From positions 1 through 64,000 of the forward strand of contig CAIXFN010000039.1 of NCBI GenBank assembly GCA_903918755.1: DNA of 64,000 nt, read 5' to 3'. The position numbers were made by a program, and so were the translations under genes. This DNA comes from an uncultured Pedosphaera sp. Its GTDB lineage: Bacteria; Verrucomicrobiota; Verrucomicrobiia; Limisphaerales; Pedosphaeraceae. Shown here piece by piece: positions 54,809 through 62,394 of the stretch (position 1 is its first letter; each line of letters starts with the position of its first letter). The notes beneath the pieces are model-generated. The model made no database searches, was not told the DNA's origin, and saw nothing but the letters and a program-made list of their open reading frames with translations.

Positions 54809-56404
54809 TTACTGCGCAATAAACCCCGCCACGTCCTGCTGCATCTTTTGCAAATCCGGACGGTTCACATACATCATGTGGCCCGCGTCGTATTCCTTGA
54901 AGGTGAAATTGGCGCGGTAGGCCGGGTCCAGGTTGAGGTGGTCAATGCTGTAACGGATGCCGTCGATGGGGCAGGCCAGGTCGCGCAGGCTGCCCAGCAC
55001 GAGCACGCGCAGGTAGGGGTTTTGGCTGATCTCGGACGCCAGCCGATCGGCAATGCTGGGATAGCTGCTGCGGGCATTGAAGTTCCAGGGACCCACGCCG
55101 GTCAGGATTTCGTAGGGCAGGTCATCCTCAAATTTCAATTCGTCGCGGACATACGAGTTCATCGCCGCCGAAAACGGCCCGTAGGTCGCGGCATACGAAG
55201 GATCGAATTGCGGGAAGAGATCGGCCGGGCTGCCATCGCGTCCGGTGATGCGCGCATCGTAACGGCCGATGATCAGCCCTTCGTCATGCAACAGCGCTTT
55301 GCGAAAACTGGTGCTGTCAATGCGCAGATCGTGTTCCTCGATGAATTTCGGCGGCAGGCCCGTGAGTCGCGCGAGTTTGGCTACGATCTTGGCGCGTTGT
55401 TCCGGCGGGAGTGACGCCCCTTGCAACAGCGCGGCAGGATATTCGCCGCGGATAAATTCCCGCGCCTCGGCCCGGGCCTTCGGCAGGTCCGCCTGCAAAT
55501 CCGGCGGCAGCTTCTTGTGGAAATGCGCGGCGGCAGTGTAGGTGGGGAGAAACAGCATCGCTGGCAAATCATTCCCGGGACCTTCCCGCAAGGTCGCAAA
55601 ATCCATTACTCCCGAAACCAGGATCAAACCGTTCACATACATACCGAAGCGGGAATGCAGAGACTCGGCCAGCCCGGAAGCGCGAAACACGCCGTAGCTT
55701 TCGCCGCAGAGGAATTTCGGCGACAACCAGCGCGAATGGCGCGTGCTCCACAGCCGGATGAAATCGCCCACGGATTCGATATCCCCGGATTGTCCGAAGA
55801 ATTGCTCGGCCTTCTCGTCCTTGGCCGGCCGGCTGAATCCGGTGGTGACGGGATCGATGAACACCAGGTCCGTGGCGTGCAGGATCGAGAATTCATTGTC
55901 CAGCAGGCCGAACGGTGGCTTGGGCAGCGTGCCATCTTCGTTCATCGCCACCCGCCGGGGCCCCAGGCCGCCGAGGTGCAGCCACACGGACGAGGATCCC
56001 GGACCGCCGTTAAAACAGAAAGTGATCGGCCGCTTGGCCGCGTTGGTTTCTCCCTGGCGGGTGTAGGCGACGTAAAACACCGAGGCCCGGGGCGCGCCGT
56101 CGGCTTTCAAGAGGGGCAGCATCCCCGTTTCCGCCACGTAATTGACGGATTGGCCCGCAATCATGACCGTATTGGTGGTCCGTACCGCTTTGCGGGTGGC
56201 GTCCGGAACCGCGGGGGCGGGGGCTTTGGTGTCCTCTTTTTCCTTCTTGGCCTCCTCCGCCTTGGGACTGGCCGTGGCGTTCGTGGTGGCCGGGGGTGTT
56301 TCCGGCTTGGGGTGGTCCTGCGCGAAGAGTGGCCCGCCGGCGGTGGCGGTCAGGAGTAATACGATCAAACCGTCCCGGGTGAGCTGGCGCAGCGGATTAT
56401 TCAT
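54809..56404 (-). CDS. Secreted S10 serine carboxypeptidase
   Basis: A 531-residue exported protein. A signal peptide (about 1-28, ending LFAQ) is followed by a low-complexity Lys/Glu/Ala/Pro region (about 30-70) and an S10 carboxypeptidase domain. The domain has FCFNGGPGSSSVWLHLGGLG, FIDPVTTGFSRP, the nucleophile in FLCGESYGVFR and the C-terminal histidine in EYDAGHMMYVNRPD. S10 enzymes remove C-terminal residues at acidic pH and are more common in eukaryotes, but occur in several bacterial phyla. Start at 56404, where the signal peptide begins. Confidence 0.9.
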   Translation of the reverse strand: MNNPLRQLTRDGLIVLLLTATAGGPLFAQDHPKPETPPATTNATASPKAEEAKKEKEDTKAPAPAVPDATRKAVRTTNTVMIAGQSVNYVAETGMLPLLKADGAPRASVFYVAYTRQGETNAAKRPITFCFNGGPGSSSVWLHLGGLGPRRVAMNEDGTLPKPPFGLLDNEFSILHATDLVFIDPVTTGFSRPAKDEKAEQFFGQSGDIESVGDFIRLWSTRHSRWLSPKFLCGESYGVFRASGLAESLHSRFGMYVNGLILVSGVMDFATLREGPGNDLPAMLFLPTYTAAAHFHKKLPPDLQADLPKARAEAREFIRGEYPAALLQGASLPPEQRAKIVAKLARLTGLPPKFIEEHDLRIDSTSFRKALLHDEGLIIGRYDARITGRDGSPADLFPQFDPSYAATYGPFSAAMNSYVRDELKFEDDLPYEILTGVGPWNFNARSSYPSIADRLASEISQNPYLRVLVLGSLRDLACPIDGIRYSIDHLNLDPAYRANFTFKEYDAGHMMYVNRPDLQKMQQDVAGFIAQ

Positions 56405-56550
56405 CGCGCCGGGAATGGGACCAGTTTCCCGCCTGCTTGTCGAGCCGGAGTTGGGCGGTTGGCGGGTTTTCCAAGTTTTCGCTGGTCGCCGCCGGAAATA
56501 TGGGTATGTTAGCTCCCATGATGCGGGTAAAAATAAACGAAAATGAGTGG

Positions 56551-56579
56551 TTGACACCGCTCGCGCTTTTTGTTTAGCT
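56551..56579 (+). promoter_or_regulatory. Promoter of the rplU-rpmA operon
   Basis: A perfect -35 TTGACA (56551-56556), 17 bases, then a weak -10 TTAGCT (56574-56579). It lies about 25 bases upstream of the rplU ATG. The -35 and following bases match the promoter at 33527. Confidence 0.5.
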
Positions 56580-56604
56580 ACCTGTCCCATTTGCGGGGAA
56601 AACT

Positions 56605-56916
56605 ATGTACGCTGTAGTCGAGACCGGAAGTAAACAATATCGTGTCGCCGCCGGAGACACACTGGAAATCGAGCGCTTGGCTGTTGAAGCCGGGCAGCCG
56701 TTCACTTTTGACCGCGTCCTGCTCGTGAGCAAGGATGGCAAGCTGAGCGTCGGCTCCCCGACCGTGGCGGCTGCCAGCGTGGTCGCGGATGTCGTCGAGC
56801 ACAAGCGCGGCGAGAAAAAGATCGCGTTCAAGATGAAGCGCCGCAAGGGCTATCATCGCACGGTCGGCCACCGTCAGGAGTTGACGGTCGTCAAAATCAA
56901 GGAAATCAACGCATAA
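56605..56916 (+). CDS. rplU: 50S ribosomal protein L21
   Basis: A 103-residue L21 protein of the large ribosomal subunit, binding 23S rRNA. It starts with MYAVVETGSKQYRVAAGDTL and contains the signature KRRKGYHRTVGHRQELTVVKI near the C-terminus. The length is normal. It is the first gene of the conserved rplU-rpmA-obg cluster; rpmA follows six bases after its stop. Confidence 0.97.
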   Translation: MYAVVETGSKQYRVAAGDTLEIERLAVEAGQPFTFDRVLLVSKDGKLSVGSPTVAAASVVADVVEHKRGEKKIAFKMKRRKGYHRTVGHRQELTVVKIKEINA

Positions 56917-56922
56917 TTTCGT

Positions 56923-57186
56923 ATGGCACATAAAAAAGGTCAAGGCAGCGTCCGGAACGGACGCGACAGCGCCAGCAAACGGCTCGGCGTGAAGCGCTAC
57001 GGTGGTGAGTTTGTCACCGCGGGTAGCATCATCGTCCGCCAGCGCGGCACCAAATTTTCCGCCGGCTTGAATGTCGGCACCGGTCGCGATTGGACCCTCT
57101 TCGCCCTCGTGGACGGCAAGGTTCATTTCGACAAGGGCAGCAAGCGCGTTAACATCGTCGCCGACTCCGCCCCGGCCAATAACTGA
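56923..57186 (+). CDS. rpmA: 50S ribosomal protein L27
   Basis: An 87-residue L27 protein whose N-terminus reaches the peptidyl-transferase centre. It starts [20 protein letters not shown] with no cleavable extension of the Firmicutes kind. The GQGSV variant of the more common GGGST looks lineage-specific. Normal length; ends in a short Ala/Asn tail. A terminator follows. Confidence 0.97.
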   Translation: MAHKKGQGSVRNGRDSASKRLGVKRYGGEFVTAGSIIVRQRGTKFSAGLNVGTGRDWTLFALVDGKVHFDKGSKRVNIVADSAPANN

Positions 57187-57210
57187 CGCGCACCGCGCGC
57201 TATTTTACAG

Positions 57211-57237
57211 GGCGAGGTCTTGGGCCTCGCCTTTTTT
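57211..57237 (+). terminator. Rho-independent terminator after rpmA
   Basis: GGCGAGG (57211-57217), a seven-base loop, CCTCGCC (57225-57231) and a run of six T (57232-57237). The best terminator of the window. It separates the ribosomal genes from obgE, whose start is only nine bases further, so obgE translation depends on read-through or attenuation. Confidence 0.85.
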
Positions 57238-57245
57238 ATTTCTTC

Positions 57246-58457
57246 ATGTTTGTTGATCAGGTCAAAGTTTACGCGCGCGCCGGTCACGGCGGCAAAGGTT
57301 GTGTCGCCTTCCACCGGGAGGCCTACATTACCAAGGGTGGTCCCAGCGGTGGCAACGGCGGCCGCGGCGGCGACGTCATCCTCCAGGCGGATCATGACCT
57401 GAACAACCTGATCGGGCAGTATTTTGTGCCCCGGTTGATCGCCGAGGTCGGCGAACCCGGCATGGGCAAGGGCATGGATGGCCATGCCGGCAAGGATTTG
57501 CTCATCAAAGTGCCCTGCGGCACGCTCGTCTGGAAATTGCCTTCCCACCCGGTCCCCGAGGAGACGAACGAGGAAGACGACGACGAAGCCGCCGAGAGTG
57601 ACGAGGAATCTGCCACGGGCAAACCCAAACTCGCCGTGGCCCGGCGCCCGGTCATCCGCCATTCCGGCACCGAGCGCGGGTTGGAAATTGATCTCAGCCA
57701 GGAGCCCGAGGACGAAAAGAACGAGGCCCCGCCCCTCGGCGAGGAAGAGCTGGTCGCTGATCTCACCGAAAACGGCCAGACGTTTGTCCTCTGCAAAGGC
57801 GGCCGCGGTGGCTTGGGTAATCGCAATTTTGCCACTGCCCGTCACCAGACTCCCCGCTTCGCCCAACCCGGCGAACCCGGCGGCGAAGGTGAATACCGTT
57901 TTGAACTGCGGCTCATCGCCGAAGTGGGTTTGGTGGGTTATCCCAACGCCGGCAAGTCCACACTCCTCACCGCGATCTCGCACGCCCGTCCCAAAATCGC
58001 GCCCTATCCGTTTACCACGCTCACCCCGCAGGTTGGCATTCTGGAGTATCCGGATTTCCACCGGCTCACGGTCTGCGATGTGCCCGGTCTGATCGAAGGG
58101 GCGCATAACAACGTCGGTCTGGGCCATGCTTTCCTCCGCCACATCAAGCGTTGCAAGGTCCTGGTGCTGCTGCTCGACATGGCGGGCACCGATGGCCGTC
58201 ATCCGTGGGACGATTACAAGCAATTGCTCAAGGAACTCGAGCTCTACGACCCCTCCATGCTCGATAAAACCCGGATCGTCGTTGCCAACAAGATGGACGA
58301 GCCGGTGGCCGAGGAGAATCTCAAGCTCTTCAAGCGCAAGATTCGCAAGGTGCCCCTGCTGCCGATGTCGGCGGCCTTCGATGAGGGCGTGGCCAAGTTC
58401 CGCCAGGTCATCCGCGACGCGGTGGCCGCCGAAGTCACCCCTCCGGGTGAATCCTGA
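57246..58457 (+). CDS. obgE: GTPase Obg with acidic insert
   Basis: A 403-residue Obg/CgtA GTPase involved in 50S assembly and stress control. The Gly-rich Obg fold (1-100, with GPSGGNGGRGGDV) is interrupted at about 101-168 by an insert rich in Glu, Asp and Pro before resuming at LVADLTENGQTFVLCKGGRG. The G domain has GYPNAGKSTLL (P-loop 231-241), the DVPGLIEGAHNNVGLG switch region and a VANKMDEP motif. There is no C-terminal OCT domain. The insert is unusual for the family. It starts nine bases after the terminator T run. Confidence 0.93.
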   Translation: MFVDQVKVYARAGHGGKGCVAFHREAYITKGGPSGGNGGRGGDVILQADHDLNNLIGQYFVPRLIAEVGEPGMGKGMDGHAGKDLLIKVPCGTLVWKLPSHPVPEETNEEDDDEAAESDEESATGKPKLAVARRPVIRHSGTERGLEIDLSQEPEDEKNEAPPLGEEELVADLTENGQTFVLCKGGRGGLGNRNFATARHQTPRFAQPGEPGGEGEYRFELRLIAEVGLVGYPNAGKSTLLTAISHARPKIAPYPFTTLTPQVGILEYPDFHRLTVCDVPGLIEGAHNNVGLGHAFLRHIKRCKVLVLLLDMAGTDGRHPWDDYKQLLKELELYDPSMLDKTRIVVANKMDEPVAEENLKLFKRKIRKVPLLPMSAAFDEGVAKFRQVIRDAVAAEVTPPGES

Positions 58458-58460
58458 TTT

Positions 58461-59564
58461 ATGCTTAAAGCCGGAATCGTCGGACTGCCCAACGTGGGCA
58501 AATCCACCCTTTTCAATGCGGTGACGCGCACCCGCAAGGCGGTGGCGGCCAATTACCCGTTTTGCACCATCGATCCCAACGTCGGCATCGTCACCGTTCC
58601 GGACGCCCGTCTGGACGTGCTCCGCAAAATCGCCAAGACCTCGGTCATCATTCCCGCGGCGATCGAATTTGTGGACATTGCCGGCCTGGTCAAGGGCGCG
58701 GCTGCGGGTGAAGGTTTGGGCAACAAATTCTTGACCCACATCCGCGAAGTCGATGCCATCGTCCAAGTCGTGCGCTGCTTCGAGGATGCCGACATCCATC
58801 ATGTGGCCGGCGCCATTGATCCCATTCGCGACATCGAAACGATCATCACCGAGTTGGTGCTGGCGGATCTCGACACCGTCAAGAAACGCCGCGAAAAGGG
58901 CGCCAAGGACGCCAAGCGGGGCGACAAAATCGCCGCCGCCGAAGCCGAAGTGCTCGCCAAACTGGAGCCGCATCTCGATCTCGGCAAGCCGGCCATCACC
59001 CTGGAACTGACGCCCGAAGAAAAGGTGATCGCCAAGGGGTTCTTCCTGCTCACCGACAAGCCCACCATTCTCGCCGCCAACGTCAAGGAATCGGACCTGG
59101 CCACCGCCGACAGCAATCCCTACGTCGCCAAGGTGCGCGCTTTCGCTCAGACCCACATCGCTTGCGAAACCGTGGTCATCAGCGCGCAAATCGAGAGTGA
59201 TCTCGTTGACCTGACCCCCGAGGAAGCCCAGGAATTTTTGACCGCCCTGGGCGTGAAGGAATCCGGCATCGGTGCCCTGATCCGGGGTACGTATCATTTG
59301 CTGGGTCTCCGCACCTATTTTACCGCCGGAGAAAAAGAAGTCCGCGCCTGGACGATTCATGCCGGCGACACCGCCCCCCAGGCTGCCGGCGTCATTCACA
59401 GCGATTTCGAACGCGGTTTCATCAAAGCGGAAACCGTGGCCTACGACGACCTCGTCAAACTGGGTTCCGTCGCCGCCGCCCGGGACAAGGGTTTGTACCG
59501 GATGGAAGGCAAGGAATACATCGTCAAGGACGGGGATGTGATGCTGTTCAAATTCAACGTGTAA
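58461..59564 (+). CDS. ychF: Redox-regulated ATPase YchF
   Basis: A 367-residue Obg-related P-loop protein that prefers ATP (OLA1 family). P-loop [15 protein letters not shown] (about 7-21) is followed by [20 protein letters not shown], a coiled-coil insertion (about 130-185) and the C-terminal TGS domain, ending in [17 protein letters not shown]. Length and motifs are typical. It begins three bases after the obgE stop and is co-transcribed with it. Confidence 0.95.
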   Translation: MLKAGIVGLPNVGKSTLFNAVTRTRKAVAANYPFCTIDPNVGIVTVPDARLDVLRKIAKTSVIIPAAIEFVDIAGLVKGAAAGEGLGNKFLTHIREVDAIVQVVRCFEDADIHHVAGAIDPIRDIETIITELVLADLDTVKKRREKGAKDAKRGDKIAAAEAEVLAKLEPHLDLGKPAITLELTPEEKVIAKGFFLLTDKPTILAANVKESDLATADSNPYVAKVRAFAQTHIACETVVISAQIESDLVDLTPEEAQEFLTALGVKESGIGALIRGTYHLLGLRTYFTAGEKEVRAWTIHAGDTAPQAAGVIHSDFERGFIKAETVAYDDLVKLGSVAAARDKGLYRMEGKEYIVKDGDVMLFKFNV

Positions 59565-59575
59565 AAAGGATTCCC

Positions 59576-60490
59576 ATGCGCCGCTCCCTGGCCCTCTTGC
59601 TTGCCGGATTGTTTCTCACCGTAACACTTCGCTTGCCGGCCGCCGGTCCGGAATTCACGCGCACGGAGGACGTTGTTTACGGCCGGAAGTTTGGCACGGC
59701 GCTGACGATGGATGTTTTCCGTCCCGCCAAGTCGAATCACCGCGGCATCCTCTTCATGGTCAGCGGCGGATTCAAATCCGACCACGACGGCATCAACCCC
59801 GGGTTTTACGGTCACTTGCTGGAGCGCGGTTACACGGTGTTCGCCGTGGTGCATGGCTCCCAGCCCCGCTTTATTATTCCCGAGATCGAGCAGGACATTC
59901 ATCGCGCCGTCCGGTTTGTCCGCGTTCACGCTGCGGAGTATGGCATCGACCCGGACCATTTGGGCATCACCGGCGCCAGTGCCGGCGGCCACCTCTCCCT
60001 GACCATGGGCACGCAGGGTCGCCGCGGCGATCCTGAGGCCAAAGACCCCGTGGACCGCGCCAGCAGCGCTGTCCAATGCGTGGCCTGTTTCTTTCCGCCT
60101 ACTGATTTTCTGAACTGGGGACAGCCCAGTGAGGATGGCGTGGGCTATGGCCCCACCGCCCAATTCAATCCCGCGTTCGGACCGCGTACCCTCACCGCCG
60201 AAGGCCGGAAGGCCCTGGGCGCGGAAATTTCCCCCATCAATTTTGTCCACCCGCGCATGGCCCCCACGCTCATCATCCACGGGGATGCCGATCGCCTGGT
60301 CCCCATCTATCAAGCGCGGATTTTTACGCAGCGCTGCAAGGAAGTCGGCGCGGTGTGCAAATTGGTCGTTCGCCCCGGTAAGGACCACGGCTGGGCTTCC
60401 ATGACCGACGATATGGCGATCTTTGCGGATTGGTTTGATCTCAACCTGCGTGGGATTCAGCCTCCGGCGGAGCAACCGGCCGGCCGCTAA
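59576..60490 (+). CDS. Secreted alpha/beta hydrolase (esterase/lipase-like)
   Basis: A 304-residue exported hydrolase. A signal peptide (about 1-22) is followed by an alpha/beta-hydrolase fold with the nucleophile in GASAGGHLSL, aspartate in IIHGDADRLVP and histidine in RPGKDHGWASM. The FMVSGGFKSDHDG region replaces the usual HGG oxyanion loop. Related proteins are acetyl-xylan or sugar esterases or dipeptidyl-peptidase-like enzymes; the substrate is unknown. It begins 11 bases after ychF and ends 10 bases from the convergent transporter gene. Confidence 0.86.
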   Translation: MRRSLALLLAGLFLTVTLRLPAAGPEFTRTEDVVYGRKFGTALTMDVFRPAKSNHRGILFMVSGGFKSDHDGINPGFYGHLLERGYTVFAVVHGSQPRFIIPEIEQDIHRAVRFVRVHAAEYGIDPDHLGITGASAGGHLSLTMGTQGRRGDPEAKDPVDRASSAVQCVACFFPPTDFLNWGQPSEDGVGYGPTAQFNPAFGPRTLTAEGRKALGAEISPINFVHPRMAPTLIIHGDADRLVPIYQARIFTQRCKEVGAVCKLVVRPGKDHGWASMTDDMAIFADWFDLNLRGIQPPAEQPAGR

Positions 60491-60500
60491 CCTTCCGGAA

Positions 60501-62351
60501 TCAATCTCCGGTCTTCCGCCCGAATTCCGCCTCCAGCGGAATGAACTTCACCACCAGGAATCCCGGGATCGTCGCCAGCAGCACCCAGATAAAGAAGTGC
60601 TGGTACCCGATGATCTCCTGCAGCCAGCCGCTGAACATTCCCGGCAGCATCATCCCCAGTGCCATGAACCCGGTGCAGATCGCGTAATGCGCCGTGGCGT
60701 GCCGGCCGCGGGCGATGTAAATCATATAGAGCATGTAAGCCGAGAAGCCGAACCCGTAGCCGAATTGTTCCACCGCAATGCCCAGGTTGATGATCCAAAA
60801 ATTATCGGGTTGGCTGGTGGCGAGATAGACAAAAACCGCGTCCGGCAGATGGATGGCCAGCACCATCGGCCACAGCCAGAATTTCAATCCCTGCCGCGCC
60901 GCCACCATTCCTCCCAGTAAACCGCCCGCCGTCAGCGCCACGATTCCCACCGTGCCGTAAGCGAATCCCACCTGTCCCGGCGTCAATCCGAGTCCGCCCA
61001 CTTCCCGGCCATCGAGGAGGAAAGGCGTCACCATCTTGACCAGTTGCGCCTCGGCAAAGCGGTAGGTGAGTAGGAAGAGCAGCAGGATGCCGATTTTGTC
61101 CTTTTGAAAAAAGGCGGCCATGGTCCGACCGAATTCCCGAAAGAAACGCGGCAGCGAATGGGCCTCGCCCGGTCGGTCGCTCTCGGGGTGTGGCAGCATC
61201 CATTGGTGATATATCCCGAAAAGCAGGAACAGGCCCCCCAACACGCCAAACGTGATCGACCACGATATCGGCACATTCCCCGAACGCACTTCAAAATGCG
61301 CCGTGATGGGTTCCCGCAGTTTCGGATCCAACTGCACGACCGCCTGCGCGGGCTGATTCCAATTCTTGTCATCAAATGTCAGCCGTGTGCCCTCCGCTAC
61401 CAGGAAGTTTTTTTCATTGCCGCCCCCGAAGCCCAGATTCGGTCGGGCGCCCACCGTGATGACGATCGGCCGGCCGGGTGGTTCGGAAAGACGCAGGGTG
61501 ACTACCCCCAAATTGCCCGCCAGCGGGCTTGGTCGCGCCGCCGTCCGGCTGAAATGCTCGCGCAAGAAGGATTCGAGCGCATTCGTCTGGGGCACGGCCG
61601 CCCCGGCGGCGAGCGCCGCCGTTTTCGTTTCTCCGGGCCGGAAACCAAAATGGACATTGTTGCTGCGGGCCGCCGCCAATTGCGCAGTGGCCTCCGCGCG
61701 TTCGATGGGGTGGGGGACAATCTCCATCTCGGCCGGTTCGACAATGATTCGCAACCCGCCCGGCGCGGTCCCCGTTGGTGCCGCGGACCGGATTTCCGCC
61801 GCCAGCGGTGCGGTGCTGACCGCCAATTCCGTCCCCGGAATGCCCGTGTGATTTTGAATCCAGCCCGCCAGGATCACCAGCAAGCCCTGCCCGAAGATCG
61901 TGGCAATGCGATAAAAGGTGCTCCGTATCCCCACGAAAAAGGCCTGTTCTTTTTCCGTGGTCGCCAGCAGGTAAAACCCGTCGATGGCGATATCATGGGT
62001 CGCCGAGCTGAAGGCCAGCAGCCAGAGGAATGCCAGGGAGTACTGGAAAAAATGCGTGGTGGGAATCGTCAACGCCAGCCCCGCCAGGCCACCACCGAGG
62101 ATCAATTGCAGGCTGGCGATCCAGCGCCGGCGCGTGCCCAATATGTCCACCACCGGGCTCCACAGTGGTTTGATGACCCAGGGCAGATAAAGCCAGCTCG
62201 TGTACAGGGCCAGATCGGTGTTGGACACCCCCATGCCTTTGTACATGATCGCCGACACCGTCATCACCACCACATACGGCAATCCTTCCGCCAGGTACAG
62301 GGACGGAACCCAGCCCCACGGATTCCAATTACTGCGGCGATGATCTGGCAT
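60501..62351 (-). CDS. AmpG-like MFS transporter with large periplasmic insert
   Basis: A 616-residue major facilitator protein, long for the family. Helices 1-5 occupy about 13-163, with AEGLPYVVVMTVSAIMYKGMG and KPLWSPVVDILGTRRRWI as in AmpG-like permeases. Residues about 168-362 then form a soluble insert before helix 6, predicted on the periplasmic side. The second half is beta-rich (LGVVTLRLSEPPGRPIVITV, FLVAEGTRLTFDDKNW). The remaining helices run from about 364 to 605. AmpG imports anhydro-muropeptides; the substrate here is unknown. The insert could bind ligand or cell wall. Confidence 0.85.
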   Translation of the reverse strand: MPDHRRSNWNPWGWVPSLYLAEGLPYVVVMTVSAIMYKGMGVSNTDLALYTSWLYLPWVIKPLWSPVVDILGTRRRWIASLQLILGGGLAGLALTIPTTHFFQYSLAFLWLLAFSSATHDIAIDGFYLLATTEKEQAFFVGIRSTFYRIATIFGQGLLVILAGWIQNHTGIPGTELAVSTAPLAAEIRSAAPTGTAPGGLRIIVEPAEMEIVPHPIERAEATAQLAAARSNNVHFGFRPGETKTAALAAGAAVPQTNALESFLREHFSRTAARPSPLAGNLGVVTLRLSEPPGRPIVITVGARPNLGFGGGNEKNFLVAEGTRLTFDDKNWNQPAQAVVQLDPKLREPITAHFEVRSGNVPISWSITFGVLGGLFLLFGIYHQWMLPHPESDRPGEAHSLPRFFREFGRTMAAFFQKDKIGILLLFLLTYRFAEAQLVKMVTPFLLDGREVGGLGLTPGQVGFAYGTVGIVALTAGGLLGGMVAARQGLKFWLWPMVLAIHLPDAVFVYLATSQPDNFWIINLGIAVEQFGYGFGFSAYMLYMIYIARGRHATAHYAICTGFMALGMMLPGMFSGWLQEIIGYQHFFIWVLLATIPGFLVVKFIPLEAEFGRKTGD

Positions 62352-62394
62352 GGCTTGCTCCCACCGTCACGATCCCGCGGCTGCGCCCGGGCGC

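Noticed and set aside
57123-59399. 758-codon open frame opposite obgE and ychF
   Set aside because: It spans two real genes and their junction; no domain features.
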